Assembly: GCA_964483635.1 (NCBI GenBank)
Contig: CAZABS010000029.1
Location: forward strand, 1-11,367
Source of the DNA: CAZABS01 sp964483635
Lineage (GTDB): Bacteria; Patescibacteriota; Minisyncoccia; Moranbacterales; UBA1568
Length of the DNA stretch: 11,367 bases
Direction: 5' to 3'
A program made the translations under genes and the position numbers. Positions 1 to 6,231 of the stretch are shown here, piece by piece; position 1 is the first letter of the stretch; each line of letters opens with the position of its first letter. The notes under the pieces were generated by a model that saw only the letters and a program-made list of their open reading frames with translations, searched no databases and was not told the DNA's origin.

Positions 1-59
1 GCGCTCGAGATGAGCCCCAGTGCCATAGCGATAACTTCCAACATCTTGTTAAGCCTCAT
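1..59 (-). CDS. N-terminal fragment of an unidentified protein, cut by the window edge
   Basis: Reading the minus strand from the ATG at 57-59 gives 19 codons (MRLNKMLEVIAMALGLISS) that run off the window edge. The start is supported by a strong Shine-Dalgarno sequence, AAGGAGG (69-75), nine bases upstream, and by a consensus-like promoter at 165-193. Two basic residues followed by a hydrophobic run suggest a signal peptide or membrane anchor, but there is too little sequence to name a family. The internal ATG at codon 6 is a less likely start because its spacing from the ribosome site is too long. It is transcribed divergently from the phosphomutase gene. Confidence 0.6.
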   Translation of the reverse strand, partial: MRLNKMLEVIAMALGLISS

Positions 60-164
60 GGATACGCGCCTCCTTGACGCGGTAGTTGAGGGTTGAACAA
101 AAAAACGTAAAACTCTAGAGTCCTACAAAATCCCGCCAAAAAGCGCGAGCTCGCAGAACAGAGT

Positions 165-193
165 ATTCTACATGAAATATATTATTTTGTCAA
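165..193 (-). promoter_or_regulatory. Sigma-70-type promoter for the minus-strand gene at 1-59
   Basis: The minus strand reads TTGACA (188-193), a 17-base spacer, then TAGAAT (165-170). The -35 hexamer is a perfect consensus match. The predicted start near 158 gives a leader of about 98 bases. That leader contains two perfect 10-bp palindromes: GCGAGCTCGC at 145-154, just inside the transcript, and ACTCTAGAGT at 112-121. They could be operators or arise by chance. Confidence 0.7.
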
Positions 194-246
194 CCCTGCC
201 AAAAAGGTCTCTTCTTGCCTTTTTCAAGCCACCTTCTTCGGCTATG

Positions 247-255
247 TGCTATACT
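247..255 (+). promoter_or_regulatory. Extended -10 promoter for the phosphomutase gene
   Basis: TGTGCTATACT includes an extended -10 (TG at 247-248, one base, then TATACT at 250-255). No convincing -35 hexamer lies 16-18 bases upstream, as is usual for extended -10 promoters. Transcription starting near 261-263 would leave a leader of only about 17 bases before the ATG at 279. That leader has no Shine-Dalgarno match. Confidence 0.6.
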
Positions 256-278
256 AGTGGCATAATTTACCCTTCTTT

Positions 279-1613
279 ATGAATCCAAAAATATTCAAGG
301 CGTACGACGTACGTGGAATTTATCCAACAGAAATCGACGACGAGACCCTTTACCGAATTGGACGCGCACTCGTTCTCCATTTCGGAGTGAAAAAAATTGC
401 CGTTGGACGCGATGTTCGTTCATCCTCACCAGCGCTCTGGAATAGCTTCACAACTGGAGTTATGGATCAGGGAGCCGATGTGGTGGATCTCGGAGTTATC
501 ACCACTCCAATGGTGCACTTTGCCGCCGGAAGACTCGAAGTTGATATCGCTGTCTCCATTACTGCTTCACACAATCCCCCACAGTACAACGGCATCAAAA
601 TCGATCTCAAAGACGCTATTCCTGTAGGTGAATCAACCGGACTCTCGGACATTCGCGATCTCGTGATGACAAACGTTTTCCCTGAGCCAGAACAAAAAGG
701 AGAACTCACCACTGAGGATATCAAGCCAGCTTACTATTCGTTTTTCGCGTCGTTTGCTAAACTCGGCGATAAAAAATTTACCCTCGCAGTCGATACCGCC
801 AACGCTATGGGCGTCGTCGAGCTTCCAATTCTCGAACAATTCAAAGAGAATCTCACCCTTCATAACCTTTACAATGACCTCTCTCATCCGTTTGAATGTC
901 ACGAGGCCAATCCCCTCAAAACTGAAACCCTTGCCGAACTCCAAGCCAAAGTGAAAGAAATCAGCGCTGATCTCGGTATTTCCTATGACGGAGACGCTGA
1001 TCGCATTGGATTTGTCGATGAGACCGGCGAGATTATCCCCATGGATCTCATCACCGGGCTTGTTGCGAAAATTCTCCTTGAGAAGAATCCTGGAGCCACG
1101 TTCCTCTATGATCTTCGTTCATCGCGCGCGGTGCGGGAAGTGATTGAGGAAAATGGCGGGCGAGCCGTCGAGTGCCGGGTGGGACATGCCTTTATCAAAC
1201 GAGAGATGCGGGAAGAAAAAGCCATTTTCGCGGGTGAATTCTCTGGACACTACTACTTCGTCGAGAACTCGTATGCTGAGGCATCAACCCTCGTGGCGCT
1301 CCTCCTCCTCAACCTTATGGTAGAAACCGGAAAGCCGATTTCAGCGCTGGTCTCTGAACTGAGGAGATACTCACACTCAGGTGAAATTAATAGCGAGGTT
1401 GAGGATAAAGATGCAGTCCTCGCTAAACTCAAAGCGAAATATGCTGACGGCCGATTGAGTGAGCTCGATGGTCTCAAGGTTGATTATCCTGAGTGGTGGT
1501 TCAATGTCCGCCCATCCAATACCGAGCCCCTCCTCCGACTCAATCTCGAAGCCAGCACCCCCGACCTCATGGAGGAGAAGCGCGATGAAGTGCTCGGGAT
1601 TATACGAGGATAA
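279..1613 (+). CDS. manB: Phosphomannomutase/phosphoglucomutase (alpha-D-phosphohexomutase)
   Basis: The 444-aa protein is a full-length alpha-D-phosphohexomutase, which interconverts hexose 6-phosphates and 1-phosphates (mannose and/or glucose) for nucleotide-sugar synthesis. The family motifs are in order: N-terminal KAYDVRGIYP (7-16), phosphoserine loop TASHNP with catalytic Ser97, metal-binding DGDADR (237-242), sugar-recognition GEFSGH (319-324) and C-terminal phosphate-binding RPSNTEP (411-417). GEFSGHYYF is typical of the PMM/PGM subgroup rather than GlmM or PNGM. The ATG at 279 fits the family's usual N-terminus and follows an extended -10 promoter by a very short leader without a ribosome site. 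The bifunctional isomerase at 5189-6217 supplies the matching upstream step. Whether mannose or glucose is preferred cannot be read from the sequence, so the symbol is a family label. Confidence 0.95.
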   Translation: MNPKIFKAYDVRGIYPTEIDDETLYRIGRALVLHFGVKKIAVGRDVRSSSPALWNSFTTGVMDQGADVVDLGVITTPMVHFAAGRLEVDIAVSITASHNPPQYNGIKIDLKDAIPVGESTGLSDIRDLVMTNVFPEPEQKGELTTEDIKPAYYSFFASFAKLGDKKFTLAVDTANAMGVVELPILEQFKENLTLHNLYNDLSHPFECHEANPLKTETLAELQAKVKEISADLGISYDGDADRIGFVDETGEIIPMDLITGLVAKILLEKNPGATFLYDLRSSRAVREVIEENGGRAVECRVGHAFIKREMREEKAIFAGEFSGHYYFVENSYAEASTLVALLLLNLMVETGKPISALVSELRRYSHSGEINSEVEDKDAVLAKLKAKYADGRLSELDGLKVDYPEWWFNVRPSNTEPLLRLNLEASTPDLMEEKRDEVLGIIRG

Positions 1614-1619
1614 GAAAAT

Positions 1620-1647
1620 TTGACAACTTATACGGGAAGAGTAGAAT
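1620..1647 (+). promoter_or_regulatory. Sigma-70-type promoter downstream of the phosphomutase gene
   Basis: TTGACA (1620-1625), a 16-base spacer and TAGAAT (1642-1647) form a near-consensus promoter starting seven bases after the phosphomutase stop codon. Transcription would begin near 1654. It drives either a short terminated RNA of about 66 nt or, by readthrough of the terminator at 1695-1720, the ORF at 1758-2003. Confidence 0.65.
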
Positions 1648-1658
1648 GGTTTCAAATC

Positions 1659-1694
1659 ATGATTCGATTCAAGCAACAATTGATGTTCAAATAG
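1659..1694 (+). CDS. Possible 11-codon leader peptide before a terminator
   Basis: An ATG at 1659, about five bases after the predicted transcription start, opens MIRFKQQLMFK and stops with TAG at 1692-1694. The stop directly abuts the terminator stem that begins at 1695. The arrangement resembles an attenuation leader, but there is no run of one regulatory codon and no Shine-Dalgarno site, and such short ORFs occur by chance. Confidence 0.25.
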   Translation: MIRFKQQLMFK

Positions 1695-1720
1695 CCGCCC
1701 ACCCTGGGCGGTATTTTTTT
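1695..1720 (+). terminator. Intrinsic terminator after the phosphomutase gene / within the leader of the small ORF
   Basis: The stem CCGCCC (1695-1700) pairs with GGGCGG (1706-1711) around loop ACCCT, followed by TATTTTTTT. It ends phosphomutase transcripts. It also lies between the promoter at 1620-1647 and the ORF at 1758, where it could attenuate. A small hairpin (GCTTG TTCA CAAGC, 1721-1734) follows immediately. Confidence 0.8.
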
Positions 1721-1757
1721 GCTTGTTCACAAGCACCTTCACAACCGGAGATTCACT

Positions 1758-2003
1758 ATGCGCGACTCGATGCGAAACTCTCCCCTCAGCCCAAACACTT
1801 GGCAACAGGAGATTAACACGCTCAAACAACAAGGCTTCATTCTGTGCCCGGTCATGCTCAACTGGCCTAACCGGTACCAGGCCTCGCGATGCACGTGCGA
1901 TCGTGTTCCTGCACGTACAGCTTTTCTTCTCGGGGCAACCTCTTGTCACCATAACAAAGAGACTTGCCTCGTCAATCCCAAGGTCATTTCGCAAGCTGCC
2001 TGA
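1758..2003 (+). CDS. Small cysteine-containing protein of unknown function (81 aa)
   Basis: I do not recognise this protein. The ATG at 1758 lies seven bases after GGAG (1747-1750), one of only two good ribosome sites in the window. The ORF ends at TGA 2001-2003, 26 bases before a strong terminator. The promoter (1620-1647) upstream and the two flanking terminators make it a self-contained unit. The product is soluble-looking, with five cysteines and a His pair (FILC, RCTC, SCHH, TCLV); these could bind metal or form disulfides, but no known zinc-finger spacing is evident. The ORF is also open upstream to 1719, but that start would fall in the terminator U-tract and has no ribosome site. The overlapping frames (1723-2118 plus; 1377-2039 minus) have no such signals. 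Confidence 0.45.
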   Translation: MRDSMRNSPLSPNTWQQEINTLKQQGFILCPVMLNWPNRYQASRCTCDRVPARTAFLLGATSCHHNKETCLVNPKVISQAA

Positions 2004-2029
2004 GGATGAGACTTCGTTTTGCCACTCCA

Positions 2030-2059
2030 GCGGATCCAACGTGATCCGCGCTTTTTTTT
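2030..2059 (+). terminator. Intrinsic terminator of the small-ORF unit
   Basis: GCGGATC (2030-2036) pairs with GATCCGC (2043-2049) around CAACGT, followed by GC and eight Ts (2052-2059). The U-tract overlaps the stop codon of the convergent rhodanese gene. On the minus strand the hairpin has no U-tract. Confidence 0.8.
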
Positions 2060-2375
2060 ACATTGGGTCATCCCAAGCCAAAATTCCCCCTTCAAGGTTT
2101 TCTGCCTTCCACCCGTGACGCCTGAGCTCTTCACACGCTCGCTGAGAACGCCCACCGGTTTGGCACAACGTTACGACCGGTGTTGTTTCTGGTAGTCCAA
2201 GCGTTCCGAAAATCCGTTCTTTGAGTTCTTGTTTCGAAGAAAAAATGAGCGGTAAAACAGGAATATTGAGAAAATATTTTGGTGGAGAAAGAAAGTACGG
2301 ATCCACAGCAATTTCATCCGGCTCTCGGACATCGAGAAGAATGAGATCCTCACCGTGTTTGAGACGATCCTTGAG
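2058..2375 (-). CDS. Rhodanese-like sulfurtransferase domain protein, N-terminus lost in scaffold gap
   Basis: The readable 105 residues match a single rhodanese domain: LILLDVREPDE near the start, then the active-site loop CQTGGRS, a Cys-X4-Arg-Ser cradle (Cys codon 2163-2165) for a persulfide intermediate, and the family ending LEGGILAW. It probably carries sulfane sulfur in the cytoplasm; the physiological acceptor is unknown. The usual GHIPGA segment after DVREP is replaced by a longer EIAVDPYFLSPPKYFLNIP stretch. The 5' end lies in the N gap; comparison with other single-domain rhodaneses suggests only about ten codons are missing. In the window it is formally in frame with trpS through the Ns, but they are separate genes. 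Its stop overlaps the U-tract of a convergent terminator. Confidence 0.8.
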   Translation of the reverse strand, partial: LKDRLKHGEDLILLDVREPDEIAVDPYFLSPPKYFLNIPVLPLIFSSKQELKERIFGTLGLPETTPVVTLCQTGGRSQRACEELRRHGWKAENLEGGILAWDDPM

Positions 2376-2475
2376 NNNNNNNNNNNNNNNNNNNNNNNNN
2401 NNNNNNNNNNNNNNNNNNNNNNNNNNNNNNNNNNNNNNNNNNNNNNNNNNNNNNNNNNNNNNNNNNNNNNNNNNN
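2376..2475. other. Scaffold gap (100 Ns)
   Basis: Exactly 100 undetermined bases separate the 5' part of trpS from the 3' part of a rhodanese gene. A TrpRS normally has about 320-350 residues and only 95 are present, so roughly 700 bases of trpS plus the rhodanese start must be absent. The gap is a placeholder and not a measured length. Confidence 0.95.
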
Positions 2476-2762
2476 GTATTCAAAATCCATGCGAGTTCCG
2501 TATGAGCTGGGACTTGGGATTGAATAAAGAGAGTTGATTTCGCAGGATCAATTCCAGATGCGAGATAGATCTTGGCGATTTCAAGTGTCTTTTTCCGAAG
2601 TTCCGTCGGATCCTGTGGCACCGTAATAGCATGAAGATCCACCACACAGAAGAGAGCTTCGTACTTATCCTGAAGCCCGACCCACTGATGAATCGCACCC
2701 AAGTAATTACCAAGATGGAGATTCCCCGATGGTTTAATACCCGAAAACAGTCGCTCTGTCAT
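2476..2762 (-). CDS. trpS: Tryptophanyl-tRNA synthetase, N-terminal part (truncated by scaffold gap)
   Basis: Tryptophanyl-tRNA synthetase is a class I enzyme that charges tRNA-Trp. The 95 readable residues include LFSGIKPSGNLHLGNYLGA (5-23), with the class I HIGH-type signature as HLGN (16-19), then VVDLHAITVPQDP and the segment QSQVPAHTELAWILN typical of the family. The KMSKS loop and the anticodon-binding C-terminus would lie in or beyond the gap. The start at 2762 gives the conserved short N-terminus. It is preceded by an extended -10 (2789-2799) and a leader of about 20 bases with no Shine-Dalgarno site. The RNase J terminator lies just upstream, so trpS appears to be its own transcription unit. 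Confidence 0.93.
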
Positions 2763-2788
2763 AACAAAGAAAAAGGAGTTACCTATTT

Positions 2789-2799
2789 ATTTTAGCACA
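2789..2799 (-). promoter_or_regulatory. Extended -10 promoter of trpS
   Basis: The minus strand reads TGTGCTAAAAT: TG, one base, then TAAAAT (2789-2794). This shares TGTGCTA with the phosphomutase promoter at 245-251. The -35 position would fall inside the RNase J terminator hairpin and shows no consensus. The implied leader is about 20 bases. Confidence 0.5.
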
Positions 2800-2800
2800 T

Positions 2801-2830
2801 CAAGAAAGCCCGGTTTCCCGGGCTTTCTTG
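2801..2830 (-). terminator. Terminator of the RNase J gene
   Basis: A perfect 13-bp stem, CAAGAAAGCCCGG (2818-2830 on the minus strand) with its complement (2801-2813), has a GAAA loop on the minus strand. It begins one base after the RNase J stop codon. The U-rich stretch TTTCTT lies within the 3' arm instead of following it, so it may work in both directions or serve partly as a 3'-end stabiliser. Confidence 0.7.
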
Positions 2831-2831
2831 C

Positions 2832-4901
2832 TTAGACTTCGATAACCACTGGAAGTACCATTGGTCTTCGTTCCGTCTTCGTAAAGAGGAACTGCCCGAC
2901 TTGCTCTCGAATCTGATTTTTCACCAGATCCCAATCAAGACTAGTCTCCTTCGAAGTATTCTTCTTGATGATGTCTTGGACTTTCCGTTTGGCTTCATTC
3001 ACGAGGTCAAAGTTCTCCTTGACGTGGATGAATCCGCGCGAAGTGATTTGAACATTCCCGAGAATCTTTTTGGTTTTCCCATCAATAACAACGGTCACCG
3101 CGAGCATTCCATCTTGAGCCAACATCTGACGATCACGGAGAACGACGTGTCCGATATCGCCAATCCCGAGTCCGTCGATAAAGACATAGCTCGTGTCCGC
3201 CTTTTCTTTTCGCAAAGACGGCATTCCAGCTGAGAGCTCTGGGACTTCGAGCACATGCCCATTGTCCATGACGAATATCTGTCTCGGAGGATACCCGAGA
3301 CGTTCAGCAATTTTCCCTGCTTCCTTGATGAAGTAGTGATTCGCGTACACCGGCAGCACATAGGTTGGCCTCACTTGTCTGAGAATCTCTTCGATTTCCC
3401 AAATCGTACCATGACCACTAATATGAATCTCCATAATATCGCTATGGATCACATGATCACACTTGCGGTACAGATTGTCTTTGAGCCTTTGGACGCTCCG
3501 CTCGTTCCCGGGAATAACTGAGGATGAAAAGAGAATCGTGTCTGATTTCTCCAGCTTGATAAAGCGATGATTGTCCGTCACGATCCGAGAAAGCGCCGCG
3601 TTTTGCTCACCCTGAGCCCCCGTACAGATGACGACAATCTGATTACTCGGATATTTGTGAATATCCTGCACTGGAATGAGTGTCTCTTTTTTTATCTTGA
3701 GATAACCAAGTTCTTTGGCTACATCAATATTCATTTTCATACTGTACCCTTCGAGCGCCACGCGCTTCCCCATTCGCTCGGCATACTCAATAAAGTACGC
3801 CACCCGTCTAATCTGTGAAGCAAAGGTTCCAATGATAATCCGTCCCGGTGCCGTTCGAATAAGGTTTTCGATGTTGGTATGTACCTCAATTTCTGATGGT
3901 GGCAAACCCTTTTTCAGCGCTCCGAGACTCTCCAGCATAAGGAACGTCGGCTGGGGTAAATTTTCAAGCTGCTTATACTGAATCTCACTATCTTTGGGAT
4001 TCACCGGTTCGTTCGAAATCATCCAATCACCAAAATGGAGGATTGTTCCATTGGGGGTGATGAGCGCGATACCCATCGCGTCCATAATCGAATGTTCTAC
4101 TTCAAAGAAGCGAACTTCAAACGCCCCGAGTTTAATTCGATCATCGAGCGATTTCACTCGAATGGCTTTGAGATTCTTGGCAGCTCCTTTGTGTTCATCT
4201 TCTACTTTGCGCTGAATAAGCGCCAGCGTGAAATCACGGCCAACAATCGTCGGATACTGAAGCTGTTTGAGAAGAATTGGAGCCGCTCCGATATGATCGA
4301 GGTGGCCGTGAGTAAAAATCACCCCCCGAATATTTTTCTCTTTTCCCTTAAGATAAGATACGTTTGGTACGATGTAATCAATACCGGGCATGTCTTCCTC
4401 AGGAAACTGAAGTCCCATGTCAATAATGACAATATCATTTCCGTACTCAAACACCGTCATGTTGCGACCAACTTCTTCTTGGCCACCTAGCGGAATAATC
4501 CGAAGTGTTTTGGCTGGAATCGTTGGGACAACTGGTCCATTGGCCTTACGGCCATCAACGTTCCGCACAATTTCTTGTGGTACATCAAAACGTCCGCGAC
4601 CACCTCGGCCACCGCGCTTCTTGTTGCCACCTGTTCGGGCATGCTGCCCAGGCGTTCCAGACGGGGTTCGTTTGGTCATTTGAGGGTGACCCACGACCGG
4701 CGTTCCGCCACCACTCTTTGCTGGGCGAGCATGAAAAGCCACTGAGGTAGTCCTCGTTGGGACTGTCGCCTGACCTTCCTTATGTGGATGAAATTTCGAC
4801 CTTCGGGGATTCTGCTTTTGTGCCACGATCCCCTCGTAGGCACCGATGGGAGCTGCCGAAGCGGCATTTCCTTTCGGAGAACTTGATGTTCTTGCGAACA
4901 T
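2832..4901 (-). CDS. rnj: Ribonuclease J (metallo-beta-lactamase/beta-CASP) with long basic N-terminal extension
   Basis: RNase J is a cytoplasmic endo/5'-3' exoribonuclease of mRNA decay and rRNA maturation. The 689-aa protein has a low-complexity Pro/Gly/Lys/Arg-rich extension (1-130, with an RGGRGGRGR patch at 96-104), then a standard core of about 560 residues starting at LRIIPLGGQEEVGRN. Metal ligands are visible: HGHLDH (198-203), His270 in EHSI and Asp292 in HFGDW. The beta-CASP segment includes TFASQIRR (359-366) and TGAQGEQNAALSR (427-439), followed by SGH with His497. The usual PVHGE/PIQGE motif reads PVYANHYF (517-524). The C-terminus ends RRPMVLPVVIEV, as expected of the family. 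Typical RNase J proteins have about 555 residues, so the extension is the odd part; it probably binds RNA or partners. The start at 4901 has no Shine-Dalgarno site, and a later ATG (Met75) cannot be excluded. Confidence 0.93.
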   Translation of the reverse strand: MFARTSSSPKGNAASAAPIGAYEGIVAQKQNPRRSKFHPHKEGQATVPTRTTSVAFHARPAKSGGGTPVVGHPQMTKRTPSGTPGQHARTGGNKKRGGRGGRGRFDVPQEIVRNVDGRKANGPVVPTIPAKTLRIIPLGGQEEVGRNMTVFEYGNDIVIIDMGLQFPEEDMPGIDYIVPNVSYLKGKEKNIRGVIFTHGHLDHIGAAPILLKQLQYPTIVGRDFTLALIQRKVEDEHKGAAKNLKAIRVKSLDDRIKLGAFEVRFFEVEHSIMDAMGIALITPNGTILHFGDWMISNEPVNPKDSEIQYKQLENLPQPTFLMLESLGALKKGLPPSEIEVHTNIENLIRTAPGRIIIGTFASQIRRVAYFIEYAERMGKRVALEGYSMKMNIDVAKELGYLKIKKETLIPVQDIHKYPSNQIVVICTGAQGEQNAALSRIVTDNHRFIKLEKSDTILFSSSVIPGNERSVQRLKDNLYRKCDHVIHSDIMEIHISGHGTIWEIEEILRQVRPTYVLPVYANHYFIKEAGKIAERLGYPPRQIFVMDNGHVLEVPELSAGMPSLRKEKADTSYVFIDGLGIGDIGHVVLRDRQMLAQDGMLAVTVVIDGKTKKILGNVQITSRGFIHVKENFDLVNEAKRKVQDIIKKNTSKETSLDWDLVKNQIREQVGQFLFTKTERRPMVLPVVIEV

Positions 4902-5056
4902 ATTACTTTTGACGACACTTCCGTGAAATACTTTTCCCAGAGTTCGCCTGATTAGTGAGGATAGGAATTACCGAAAAGGTGGTGTATCCTCGGACACCCG
5001 AAACATGTGTAAAAAGGTTTCCATCTCCGACGAATGACGTAAGAGATTCTTTTCTG

Positions 5057-5140
5057 TGCCCTAGGGGAGACTCGAACTCCCATGCTCTTGCGAGCGCTAG
5101 CACCTGAAGCTAGTGCGTCTACCAATTCCGCCACCAGGGC
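5057..5140 (-). tRNA. tRNA-Leu (anticodon CAG)
   Basis: The 84-nt gene folds as a class II tRNA. The acceptor stem GCCCTGG pairs with CTAGGGC (one G.U), and the discriminator is A. The D-arm has GGTAGACGC. The anticodon stem CTAGC/GCTAG encloses loop TTCAGGT with anticodon CAG, reading CUG codons. The long variable arm has stem GCTC/GAGC capped by GCAA. The T-arm is GGGAG-TTCGAGT-CTCCC. The 3' CCA is not encoded (CAG follows the discriminator), so a CCA-adding enzyme is needed. It lies 48 bases after the isomerase stop codon and 155 bases before the RNase J start, in the same orientation, so it may be cut from a longer transcript. Confidence 0.96.
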
Positions 5141-5188
5141 ATATACACCCCCCAGAAAAAGGAGCGTACAATCATCAAAAATATCAGC

Positions 5189-6217
5189 TTATGCAGCCAG
5201 TTTCTTCTTCAAATCCTCCACCATTTGAACGGGTGTTGGATCTTGGTTATAACTTAATGCAAGATAGTACGAAGCGAAATCGCTGAGTGCAATACTCATG
5301 AACATCTTAGTATACGCGCTTTCTCCCTCCATGTCAAGGATTTCAACTTCTACCCCCTGTTTTCTCAGGAGTTCAGCCGTTACTGTGAACCGCTTCAGGT
5401 TAGCTAGAAGATCCCCTGGATCACGGAGCATTATCACCAAGAATTTTCCTTGAGGATTGGTCCAGCCCACCATTTCGTTGTGATTCAACTCTGGAAAATA
5501 ATTCCAAAAAGCAGGTGTTTTGGCATTTTCATTCAACTTAATCTTCCAAATCATCGCCACTGACTTATATTTGGTTGATGCATAGATCACCGGGGTTTTC
5601 CCAGCCATTTTTTCAGCCAATACCTTCCCTTGCTCCTCAAGTTTCTCGAGAACATCTTTTACCTTTTGTGCTTCTCCGAGGAGTTCCTCTCGTGTATCTT
5701 GCACAAGCCCCTGATTCACCAAAACCTGAAAGAGAGCTCCAAAGAAATACCCCGTCCCGACACGTGGCTGGAAATTCGGTGTTGGAATAGGTAATTTGAT
5801 GTGTGGAATACCGTGCTCCTTGGCCATCGTTTCAATTTTCCCACCGCATGAAAGTGCGATCACTGGCAGTTTCGCTTTGATGGCTTCTTCAAACGAAGCT
5901 ACTGTTTCTTCCGTGTTCCCAGAATAGGAGCAAATGAAATTCAGGCAATTATCATAGGCTTCATGGGGAAGTGTATAGAAACGATTTTGAAAAATAGCGA
6001 GCCGCGGAAGAGTCCCGTCATTTTTCCGTGCGAGTTCGCTAAGATACACCCGAAAAAGATTCCCCGGAAGGGCTGAACCACCCATACCCGAAATCTCAAT
6101 TGATCGAAAATCACCCTCCACTTTTATATCCTTCGCGATTTCAAATCCGGTTCGGAGTTGATCAGGACCATCAAGAATCATCTGCCTTAAATTACTCACA
6201 TCCAAGGGGTGTGTCAT
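5189..6217 (-). CDS. Bifunctional phosphoglucose/phosphomannose isomerase
   Basis: This 342-aa protein belongs to the bifunctional PGI/PMI family, which isomerises fructose 6-phosphate with glucose 6-phosphate and mannose 6-phosphate. It has two SIS-type domains. The first carries the phosphate-binding GMGGSALPG (44-52) and SYSGNTEET (97-105). QPRVGTGY supplies the family arginine (Arg152). The second domain has KLNEN and PELNHNE, giving the expected catalytic glutamate (Glu230) and histidine (His246). The C-terminal helix DPTPVQMVEDLKKKL holds the conserved lysine region. Roles of individual residues are inferred by analogy with archaeal PGI/PMI. The ATG at 6217 lies 14 bases after the stop of the peptide-binding protein with no Shine-Dalgarno match, suggesting translational coupling in one operon. 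It feeds the phosphomutase at 279-1613. Confidence 0.93.
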   Translation of the reverse strand: MTHPLDVSNLRQMILDGPDQLRTGFEIAKDIKVEGDFRSIEISGMGGSALPGNLFRVYLSELARKNDGTLPRLAIFQNRFYTLPHEAYDNCLNFICSYSGNTEETVASFEEAIKAKLPVIALSCGGKIETMAKEHGIPHIKLPIPTPNFQPRVGTGYFFGALFQVLVNQGLVQDTREELLGEAQKVKDVLEKLEEQGKVLAEKMAGKTPVIYASTKYKSVAMIWKIKLNENAKTPAFWNYFPELNHNEMVGWTNPQGKFLVIMLRDPGDLLANLKRFTVTAELLRKQGVEVEILDMEGESAYTKMFMSIALSDFASYYLALSYNQDPTPVQMVEDLKKKLAA

Positions 6218-6231
6218 AGATCAAGAATTAA

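Noticed and set aside
1377..2039. Minus-strand ORF of 220 codons overlapping the end of the phosphomutase gene
   Set aside because: It is antisense to well-conserved phosphomutase codons and to two terminators. It has no promoter or ribosome site, and its composition matches no family.
1723..2118. Plus-strand ORF of 131 codons overlapping the small Cys ORF
   Set aside because: It has no ribosome site, runs through the strong terminator at 2030-2059 and is antisense to the rhodanese. The frame starting at 1758 has the better signals.
4972..4998. Terminator between tRNA-Leu and the RNase J gene
   Set aside because: A GGTGT/ACACC hairpin exists (4981-4998), but the stem is short and irregular and the T-run is only four bases long and offset, so it is too weak to call.
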